Shown: piece by piece, positions 50,522-57,780 of the stretch | Position numbering within the stretch: position 1 is the first letter of the stretch | Layout: each line of letters opens with the position of its first letter | Assembly (NCBI RefSeq): GCF_900091725.1 | Contig: NZ_FMBW01000079.1 | Location: 1-63,826, forward strand | Reading direction: 5' to 3' | DNA from: Streptomyces sp. DvalAA-43 | Lineage (GTDB): Bacteria; Actinomycetota; Actinomycetes; Streptomycetales; Streptomycetaceae | Length of the DNA stretch: 63,826 nucleotides | Made by a program: the position numbers and the translations under genes | Notes under the pieces: model-generated | What the model was told of the DNA's origin: nothing | Database searches by the model: none | Seen by the model: the letters and a program-made list of their open reading frames with translations, nothing else

Positions 50522-53500
50522 ATGCTCGGCGACGTGGAGACCAGGTCCGTCAGTCCCGTGTTCGTCGGCCGTGAGGGCGAGTTCGCCTCGCTCGTCGACG
50601 CCCTCGCCCGTGCCCGCGCGCAGGGCACCCGCGGCTCGGACGGGACCGGCGGCGCCGACGCCCCCGGCGAACCACAGGCGCTGCTCATCGGCGGTGAGGC
50701 GGGGGTCGGCAAGACCCGGCTGGTCGAGGAGTTCCTCGCGGCGGCGGCACGCCGCGACGCGGTCGTCGCCGTCGGCGGCTGCGTCGAGGTAGGCGCCGAC
50801 GGCCTGCCCTACGCCCCGTTCTCCACCGCGCTGCGGGCCCTGCGCCGCACCCTGCCCGACGAGGTCGCCGCGGCCTGCGCCGGGCAGGAGGGCGAGCTGG
50901 CCCGGCTGCTCCCCGAACTCGGCGAGGCCGACCGGGACGCCACCGACGAGCACAGCACCGCCCGCCTCTTCGAGCTCACCGCCAGACTCCTGGAACGCAT
51001 CTCCGCCGCGCGTACCGTCGTCCTCGTCCTCGAAGACCTGCACTGGGCCGACGCCTCCACCCGCCACCTCCTCGCCTACCTCTTCCGCACCGTGCGCAAC
51101 GGCCGCCTCGTGGTGATCGGCACCTACCGTTCGGACGACATCCACCGCCGCCACCCCCTGCGCCCCCTCCTCGCCGAACTGGACCGGCTGCGCACCGTCC
51201 GCCGGATCGAACTCGCCCGCTTCACCCGCGCCGAGGTCCGCCGTCAGCTCACCGGGATCCTCGCCGCCACCCCCGAGGCCGCCCTGGTGGACGAGATCTT
51301 CGAACGCTCCGACGGCAACGCCTTCTTCGTCGAGGAACTCGCCTGCAGCCTGGAGAGCGGTGACCACTCCCGGCTCTCCGACTCCCTGCGCGACCTGCTG
51401 CTCGTACGCGTCGAGGCGCTCCCCGACGACGCCCAGCAGATCGCCCGGATCGTCGCCGAGGGCGGCTCCACCGTCGAGTACGGACTGCTGGCCGCGGTCG
51501 CCCGGCTGACCGAGGACGAACTCATCGAGGCGCTGCGCGCGGCCGTCGGCGCCAACCTGCTGCTCACCACCCCGGAGGGCAACGGCTACCGCTTCCGGCA
51601 CTCCCTGGTCCGCGAGGCCGTCAGCGACGACCTGCTGCCCGGCGAACGCTCCCGGCTCAACCGCCGTTACGCACAGGCCCTGGAGGCCGACCCCACCCTC
51701 GTCCGCGCCGGGGAACGCGCCACCCGCCTCGCCAGCTACTGGTACGGCGCGCACGACGCCGCCAAGGCCCTGCCCGCCGTGCTGAAGGCCTCCGTCGAGG
51801 CCCGCCGCCGCTACGCGTTCGCCGAACAGCTCCGGCTGCTGGAACGGGCGATGGAGCTGTGGGACGACGCCCCCGACGACGTACGCCGCACCCTGCGGCC
51901 CATCGACTACGCCGAGAGCTACCCGGCCTGCGGCTGCGACCCCGACACCACACCCCTGCGCTACCTCGACCTGATGGCCGAGGCCGCCGTCGCCGCCCGG
52001 TTCGGCGGGGAGCGCGAACGGGCCCTGGCCATCGCCAGGAAGGCCGTGCGGGTGCTGGAGGGCGAGGACGACCCGCTGCGCGCCGCCTGGTTCTGGGTCC
52101 AGCGCTCCCGGCTGATGCAGGACCTCACCCGCGGCGACGGCCGCGAGGAGCTGGACACCGCCCAGGAGCTGGTCCGCGGCCTGCCCCCGTCCGCCGTGCA
52201 CGCCGACGTCCTGATGAGCGTGGCGGGATGGGGCGCCCTGCACCGCCCCGGCCCCGAGACCCTGCTCGCCGCCGACCGGGCGGTGGAGTACGCCAGGCTG
52301 GTCGGCGACGAGTACATCGAGCTGCACGCCCGGCTCACCCGCGGCTGGCTCACCGCCGAGGCGGGCGGCGTCGACGAGGGCATCGCCGAGATGTACGCCG
52401 TCCGCGACCGCGCCGACGCACTGCACCTGGTCGGCGTCATGAGCCGGGCCGGCATCAACCTCCCCTCCACCCTCGAATCGATGGGCCGCTCCCTGGAGGC
52501 CGTGGCCGCCGCCGACCACGGCATCGAGATCAGCCTCAGCCACGGCATCGTCGACATGGAGGCCTGGGTCCGCTGCAACCGGGCCACCTCGCTGTTCTCC
52601 CTGGGCCACTGGGACGAGAGCCGGGCCACCACCGACGCGGCGGCCCGCGCCGCCCGGTCCGGCAAGGCGCAGGGACTCGTGGCCTCGCGCCGTACCGAAC
52701 TCGCCCTGGCCCGGGGCGACCTGGCCGAGGCCGAGCTGCAACTCGCCCTGGCCCGGCGCGGCTTCGGCTCCTGCGACCCGCAGCCCCAGCACGTCATCGC
52801 CCCGGCCCGCCATGCCATCGCCCTCGCCGCGCAGCAGGGCCGTCTCGCCGAGGCACGGGCCGAGCTGGAGGCCTGCTCGGCGCAGGGATTCCCGCCCGGC
52901 ACCCAGCGGTACGCCCTGCCGCTGCTGCGCGCAGCGGCCGCCGCCGAGGCCGACGCCAGGGGCCTGCCCGCCGCCGAGCCCGGCCGCCCGGCGATCCTCG
53001 CCACCATCCGCGCCCATCTGAAGGGGCTGCCGACGCTCGTCCCCGTCTGGGCCGCCCACGGTGTCCTCATCGATGCCGAACTGGCCAGGGCGGAGGGACT
53101 GGACACCCCCGGCCACTGGTCCCGCGCGGCGGCCGCCTTCGCGCCCCTGCACCGCCCGTACGAGCTGGCCCAGGTCCAGCACCGCTGGGCCGAGGCCCTG
53201 CTCATCGCCTCGGGCGACCGGCCCACCGCCACCACCCTGCTGAGCGAGGCCCACCGCACCGCCGTGCGCCTCGGCGCGCGTCCGCTGGCCGAGACCATCG
53301 AGCTGCTGGCCGGCCGTGCCCGGATCGCGCTCACCGCACCGGGGAGCGGCGCCGAACCCGGGATCCCGGCCGCCGTCACCGTCCAGGACGCCAACGCAAC
53401 CGGCGACGCGGCCACGGACCCGGAGCGCACCGAGGACCGTCTGCGCGAAGCGGCCGCGGCCGCGGTGGAGTCCTTCGGGCTGACGCGGCGCGAACAGGAT

Positions 53501-53683
53501 GTGCACCGGCTGGTCGCCGCGGGCCACACCAACCGCAGGATCGCCGAGGAGCTCTACATCTCGCCCAAGACCGCGAGCGTGCACGTCTCCAGCATCCTCG
53601 CCAAGCTCGGCGTCTCCAGCCGCGGCGAGGCCGCCGCCCTCGCCCACCGGCTCCGCCTGTACCCCGCCGGGAGCGCCCCCTGA
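50522..53683 (+). CDS. LAL-type (large ATP-binding LuxR) regulator
   Basis: A 1053-residue regulator of the LAL class. Walker A GGEAGVGKT (about residues 57-65), Walker B VVLVLEDLHWAD, a long TPR-like middle, and a C-terminal LuxR HTH (about 980-1045, NRRIAEELYISPKTASVHV). LAL proteins typically activate sugar or secondary-metabolite genes on binding a ligand; target unknown. Start uncertain: ATG 50522 is used; GTG 50534, with GATGCT 7 bp upstream, could be leaderless. The frame remains open through the 15-bp repeats to 50315. Confidence 0.92.
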   Translation: MLGDVETRSVSPVFVGREGEFASLVDALARARAQGTRGSDGTGGADAPGEPQALLIGGEAGVGKTRLVEEFLAAAARRDAVVAVGGCVEVGADGLPYAPFSTALRALRRTLPDEVAAACAGQEGELARLLPELGEADRDATDEHSTARLFELTARLLERISAARTVVLVLEDLHWADASTRHLLAYLFRTVRNGRLVVIGTYRSDDIHRRHPLRPLLAELDRLRTVRRIELARFTRAEVRRQLTGILAATPEAALVDEIFERSDGNAFFVEELACSLESGDHSRLSDSLRDLLLVRVEALPDDAQQIARIVAEGGSTVEYGLLAAVARLTEDELIEALRAAVGANLLLTTPEGNGYRFRHSLVREAVSDDLLPGERSRLNRRYAQALEADPTLVRAGERATRLASYWYGAHDAAKALPAVLKASVEARRRYAFAEQLRLLERAMELWDDAPDDVRRTLRPIDYAESYPACGCDPDTTPLRYLDLMAEAAVAARFGGERERALAIARKAVRVLEGEDDPLRAAWFWVQRSRLMQDLTRGDGREELDTAQELVRGLPPSAVHADVLMSVAGWGALHRPGPETLLAADRAVEYARLVGDEYIELHARLTRGWLTAEAGGVDEGIAEMYAVRDRADALHLVGVMSRAGINLPSTLESMGRSLEAVAAADHGIEISLSHGIVDMEAWVRCNRATSLFSLGHWDESRATTDAAARAARSGKAQGLVASRRTELALARGDLAEAELQLALARRGFGSCDPQPQHVIAPARHAIALAAQQGRLAEARAELEACSAQGFPPGTQRYALPLLRAAAAAEADARGLPAAEPGRPAILATIRAHLKGLPTLVPVWAAHGVLIDAELARAEGLDTPGHWSRAAAAFAPLHRPYELAQVQHRWAEALLIASGDRPTATTLLSEAHRTAVRLGARPLAETIELLAGRARIALTAPGSGAEPGIPAAVTVQDANATGDAATDPERTEDRLREAAAAAVESFGLTRREQDVHRLVAAGHTNRRIAEELYISPKTASVHVSSILAKLGVSSRGEAAALAHRLRLYPAGSAP

Positions 53684-53723
53684 CCGGAACCGCCCGGACG
53701 CGGCCCGCCCCGCCCGGTCACCC

Positions 53724-53987
53724 CTACGCGTCCGGGGCGTCCGCGTCCGCCTCCGGCGCCGGGTCCTGCGCGGACCCCTGGCCCTGATCGGACCCAGGGT
53801 CCGCGTCGGAGCCCGCGTCCGAGCCCGCGCCGGACGGTCTGACGACCACCTTCCCGGAGGCCAGGTCTATCGGCCCGCGCCCCGGGTCGCCGACACCGAG
53901 ATCCACCCGGGTCAGCTCCAGCCGCTTCTGTTCGTCGGCGGCATGCTTGCGGCCCGGTGCGAAGAGTTCCTCGAAGAAGTTGAACAC
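53724..53987 (-). CDS. DUF6191-like small protein
   Basis: An 87-residue protein from GTG 53987 (FNFFEELFAPGRKHAADEQK), behind GAAAGG. Conserved N-terminal motif and basic/acidic body (LTRVDLGVGDPGRGPIDL), then an acidic low-complexity tail (AGSDAGSDADPGSDQGQG) encoded by short repeats. GTG 53996 is an alternative. It overlaps no neighbour but follows the PQQ-dehydrogenase-like gene by about 30 bp on the same strand. Function unknown. Confidence 0.75.
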   Translation of the reverse strand: MFNFFEELFAPGRKHAADEQKRLELTRVDLGVGDPGRGPIDLASGKVVVRPSGAGSDAGSDADPGSDQGQGSAQDPAPEADADAPDA

Positions 53988-54018
53988 CGGCCGCACGCCC
54001 TTTCACCTGCTGTAGCCG

Positions 54019-55272
54019 CTACCGCACCGCCAGCACCAGGATCCTGTCGTCTCCCGGCTTCGGGGTGCCACGGGTGTCCGTATTGCTCGTGACGAGCCAG
54101 AGCTTGTCGCCGCCCGCGGCGAGCACGGTGCGCAGGCGGCCGTACTTCCCTTCCAGGAACGACTGCGGGGCCGCGAGAGGTTCCCTGTCGCCCCCGGACA
54201 ACGGGATCCGCCAGAGCCGCTTGCCGCGCAGGCCCGCCATCCAGAGCGAACCCTTGGCGAAGGCGAGCCCGCTCGGGGACGCCTCGGACGTCTTCCACTG
54301 TGCCACGGGATCGATGAAGCCCTTCTTCCCCGCCTTGCCCTCGACCTCCGGCCAGCCATAATTCCCGCCCGGCACGATCCGGTTCAGCTCGTCCCAGGTG
54401 TCCCGCCCGAATTCGGACGCCCACAGCTGCTCCTGCCCGTCCCAGGCCAGCCCCTGCACATTGCGGTGGCCGTACGAATACACCACGGAGTCGGCCGCCG
54501 GATTGCCGTGCAGCGGCTCCCCGTCCGGGGTCATCCGCAGGATCTTGCCGGCCAGTGACTTCTTGTCCTGGGCGAGCCCGTCGTCGCCGGTCTCCCCGGT
54601 GCCCGCGTACAGCATGTGGTCCGGGCCGAAGGCGATCCGCCCGCCGTTGTGGATCGACCCCTTGGGGATGCCGCGCAGGATCGTGTCCGGCGCGCCCAGC
54701 AGCCTCCCGGGCGTCGTGCCGTTCTCGTCGTACTGCATGCGCGCGATGCGGTTGTCGGACTCGGTCGTGAAATAGGCGTAGACCAGATGGTCCGCGCCGT
54801 ACGTGGGGGAGACCGCGAGTCCCAGCAGCCCGCCCTCACCGGCGGGCGACACCCCGGGCACCGCGCCCAGCAGCGTCTTCTTCCCGGTCTTCCCGTCGAT
54901 CCGGGTGATCGTGCCCTTGTCGCGGGAGGAGACCAGCAGATCGCCGCCGGGCAGGGCCGCCAGGCCCCAGGGCGAGTCCAGGCCCTCGGTGAGCGTCGAC
55001 ACCACCCGTACCGAGCCCTTCGCGGGCGGCAGGTCGGGCGAGGCGGACGGTTTCGGGGCGGCGGGGGAGGAACGGGGGACCCGCGGCGTCCCGACACCCG
55101 CCGTGCCGCCGGAGCCTCCGTCCGAGGAGCACCCCGCGGTCAGCACCAGCGCGCCCGCGGCCAGCGCGGCCACCGTCCCGCGGCGCAGCCCCCGACCCCG
55201 GCCCCGCGCCCCGGCGGGGCCTCGTACAGGCCCGGACGGAGCACCGCCAGATCCGAACAGAACACCGCGCAC
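54019..55272 (-). CDS. Lipoprotein of the PQQ-dependent sugar (sorbosone/glucose) dehydrogenase family
   Basis: A 417-residue exported beta-propeller protein. The lipobox LTAGC lies in ALAAGALVLTAGCSS, so it is a membrane-anchored lipoprotein. Propeller core from about residue 75 (LDSPWGLAALPGGDLLVSSR), with calcium/PQQ-like residues in the EGGLLGLAVSP and GHRNVQGLAW regions. Many such actinobacterial proteins have unverified substrates. GTG 55272 follows GAAGGG. Reading frames further upstream cross into the aldo/keto reductase gene and are rejected. Confidence 0.88.
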   Translation of the reverse strand: MRGVLFGSGGAPSGPVRGPAGARGRGRGLRRGTVAALAAGALVLTAGCSSDGGSGGTAGVGTPRVPRSSPAAPKPSASPDLPPAKGSVRVVSTLTEGLDSPWGLAALPGGDLLVSSRDKGTITRIDGKTGKKTLLGAVPGVSPAGEGGLLGLAVSPTYGADHLVYAYFTTESDNRIARMQYDENGTTPGRLLGAPDTILRGIPKGSIHNGGRIAFGPDHMLYAGTGETGDDGLAQDKKSLAGKILRMTPDGEPLHGNPAADSVVYSYGHRNVQGLAWDGQEQLWASEFGRDTWDELNRIVPGGNYGWPEVEGKAGKKGFIDPVAQWKTSEASPSGLAFAKGSLWMAGLRGKRLWRIPLSGGDREPLAAPQSFLEGKYGRLRTVLAAGGDKLWLVTSNTDTRGTPKPGDDRILVLAVR

Positions 55273-55415
55273 AGCACCGATCCCTTCGACGGCCACCCGA
55301 CCGCGGTCCTCTGCCACCCGACCGCAGCCTCCACTGTCCTCGCACCGCGGTCCCGGCCTGGGGCTCCGATGCCCGCCCATTCTGCCGACCGGTGCCCACG
55401 CACGGGGGCGGATCG

Positions 55416-56408
55416 TCAGTCCCACGACCCCTGGGCCCGGGGCAACCGGGTGATCTCCGCCAGATCCCGCGCCGTCAGGGTCAGTCCGGCCGCCCCCGCG
55501 TTCTCCACCGCCCAGTGCTCCCGCTTGGTCCCCGGCACCGGCACCACATGCGGACCCTGCCGCAGCACCCAGGCCAGCGCCACCTGCGCGGCGGTCGCCC
55601 CGTGCCGCTCGGCGATCCGCCGCAGCCCCACGACCACCGGCTGGTTCGCCGCCATCATCTCCGCCGTGAACCGGGGATGCCGGGCCCGCAGATCCTCCGG
55701 CTCGAAACCCTGCCCCGGCGTCAGCGTGCCCGTCAGATAGCCGTTCCCCAGCGGCATCGCCGCCAGCAGCCCCACACCGCGCGCCGAGCACCACGGAAGC
55801 AGCGATTCCAGCGCCTCCGGCGACCAGACCGAGAGCTCCGCCTCCACCGCGCTCACCGGGAAGACCTGCTGCACCCGGTCCAGCTGACGGATCGTTTCGT
55901 CGTACGTCCGGGAACCCGACCGGCGCGAAGCGCGCGCCCCGACCGCGCAGAGCCCGAGCGCCCGCACCTTTCCGGCGGTCACCAGCTCCGCCATCGCGCC
56001 CCAGGTCTCCTCCACCGGCACCTCGGGGTCGGCCCGGTGCAGCTGGTACAGATCGATCACATCGGTCTGCAGCCGGCGCAGCGAGGCGTCGCAGGCCCGC
56101 CGCACATAGCCGGGCCGGCCATTGGCCACGATGTGCTGATCGCCCACCAGCAGTCCGCACTTGGTGGAGACGAACGCGTCCGACCTGCGGCCCTTCAGCG
56201 CCCGCCCCACCAGCAGCTCATTGGTGAACGGGCCGTACATGTCGGCCGTGTCGAGCAGTTGGACACCCGCGTCCAGCGCGGCGTGCACCGTACGCAACGC
56301 ACGGTCACCGCGCTGCTGCGAGGCACTGTACGCCCAGTTCATCGGCATGCAGCCGAGGCCGACCGCGCCCACGGCGAGCGCCGCCGCACCGAGACTCCTG
56401 CGCTCCAA
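55416..56408 (-). CDS. Aldo/keto reductase
   Basis: A 330-residue NADPH-dependent oxidoreductase. Tetrad visible: Asp and Tyr in LLDTADMYG, Lys in VSTKCG, His in DLYQLHRADPE; cofactor loop near VPVPGTKREHW. Start is the TTG at 56408 (ERRSLGAAALAVGAVGLGCM) behind GGGGAGGG; earlier in-frame starts overlap the divergent gene. Substrate unknown. Divergent from the 2-hydroxyacid dehydrogenase gene. Confidence 0.9.
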   Translation of the reverse strand: MERRSLGAAALAVGAVGLGCMPMNWAYSASQQRGDRALRTVHAALDAGVQLLDTADMYGPFTNELLVGRALKGRRSDAFVSTKCGLLVGDQHIVANGRPGYVRRACDASLRRLQTDVIDLYQLHRADPEVPVEETWGAMAELVTAGKVRALGLCAVGARASRRSGSRTYDETIRQLDRVQQVFPVSAVEAELSVWSPEALESLLPWCSARGVGLLAAMPLGNGYLTGTLTPGQGFEPEDLRARHPRFTAEMMAANQPVVVGLRRIAERHGATAAQVALAWVLRQGPHVVPVPGTKREHWAVENAGAAGLTLTARDLAEITRLPRAQGSWD

Positions 56409-56528
56409 CTCCCCGACCCTCCCCGGGCCCCGCCGCCGAACCGGGCCCTTGCCCCGCCGTCCACGGGACCGCACCGCACCCCAAAGTAACCTCTGCCGCC
56501 CGCCACCCTTCGCACGGCCTCCACCGAT

Positions 56529-56534
56529 TAGCCT
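56529..56534 (+). promoter_or_regulatory. Candidate leaderless -10 element
   Basis: TAGCCT lies 7 bp before ATG 56542, with no ribosome-binding site between. Confidence 0.45.
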
Positions 56535-56541
56535 CCTGACC

Positions 56542-57504
56542 ATGACGAAGACCCCCGACGAGGCGAAGACGCCCGAGGTATGGCTGCCGTTCCCGGCCGA
56601 CGAGATCGAAGGGCTCCCCGAGGGGCTCACCTACCGGCTGTGGGACGGCGAACCGGACTACCCCGCCGACCCCGCCGACTGCGCCTTCTACGTCGTGCCG
56701 TACATGAAGGGCCCCGCGGTCGCGGTCCGGCCGCTCGGCGCCATGGCGGGCGTCCGGGTCGTGCAGACGCTCTCCGCGGGCATCGACCACGTCGAGCCCG
56801 CGCTCGGTCTGCTGCCGGCCGGGGTGCGGCTCTGCAACGCCAAGGGGGTCCACGAGGCCTCCACCGCGGAGCTCGCCCTCACCCTGATCCTCTCCTCCCT
56901 GCGCGGCGTTCCCGGGTTCGTCCACGGCCAGGACAAGGAGGAGTGGCGGTCCGGCTTCTATCCCGCGCTCGCCGACAAGTCCGTGCTGATCGTGGGGTAC
57001 GGATCGATCGGCGCCGCCATCGAGGACCGGCTCGCGCCCTTCGAGTGCGCGCGGGTGGCGCGCGTCGCGCGCTCCGCGCGGACAACCGCACGCGGCCCCG
57101 TACACACGCTCGACGACCTGCCGGCGCTCCTGCCCGATGCCGATGTCGTCGTGCTGTCCACTCCACTGAACCCGTCCACACAAGGGCTGGTCGACGCGGA
57201 GTTCCTCGCCGCGATGCCGGACGGTGCGCTGCTCGTGAACGTCGCACGCGGCGGCGTCGTCGACACCGAGGCGCTGCTGCTCGAACTCCAGTCCGGCCGG
57301 CTGCGGGCCGCCCTCGACGTCACCGACCCGGAACCCCTGCCCGCCGGCCACCCTCTCTGGCATGCTCCCCACGTCCTGATCACTCCTCATGTCGGCGGCA
57401 GCACCTCGGCCTTCGAGCCGCGCGCCAAACGGCTGCTGGCCGGGCAGCTGAGCCTGTTCGCCGCGGGAGAGCCGGTGCGGAACGTGGTACACACCCTCGG
57501 CTGA
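56542..57504 (+). CDS. D-isomer-specific 2-hydroxyacid dehydrogenase
   Basis: A 320-residue NAD(P)-dependent dehydrogenase. Dinucleotide motif VGYGSIG; catalytic Arg in NVARGGVVDTE, Glu in DVTDPEPLPAGHPLW, His in ITPHVGGSTS. It could act on glyoxylate, hydroxypyruvate, lactate or a phosphonate-like acid. Preceded by a leaderless-type -10 element. Confidence 0.94.
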   Translation: MTKTPDEAKTPEVWLPFPADEIEGLPEGLTYRLWDGEPDYPADPADCAFYVVPYMKGPAVAVRPLGAMAGVRVVQTLSAGIDHVEPALGLLPAGVRLCNAKGVHEASTAELALTLILSSLRGVPGFVHGQDKEEWRSGFYPALADKSVLIVGYGSIGAAIEDRLAPFECARVARVARSARTTARGPVHTLDDLPALLPDADVVVLSTPLNPSTQGLVDAEFLAAMPDGALLVNVARGGVVDTEALLLELQSGRLRAALDVTDPEPLPAGHPLWHAPHVLITPHVGGSTSAFEPRAKRLLAGQLSLFAAGEPVRNVVHTLG

Positions 57505-57780
57505 CCACGCTGCGCAGGCCCGCTGTCGCACTGCGTTCCGGACAACTCCCAGGTCGTCACGGAGAGTAGAGGAACTATGTCCCTGCGTGACGAGTCTGGT
57601 GTATCGTCCGGAAAGGGGGCGCTGCGCTGTGGAAGGGACGGCGCCGGGGAGGAAGCGACACGCAAGGGGGCGACGGGCGATGTACAGCCGATGGGTGCAT
57701 GATCCGACACCGCCGGACAGCCGACGGGGGCCGACAGGACGCCGGGTGCGCGCGCACCCGACGACGCCGGGGGCGCCCCG
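57505..57780 (+). promoter_or_regulatory. Spacer upstream of the CdgE-like gene, with candidate BldD-like site and small ORF
   Basis: TCAC-GGAGA-GTAG (57557-57569) matches the published BldD core TNAC-N5-GTNA with one mismatch. A 41-codon frame (57577-57702) starts at an ATG behind GAGGA but has poor codon bias. TATCGT near 57600 could be a -10. Low-confidence features only. Confidence 0.35.
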
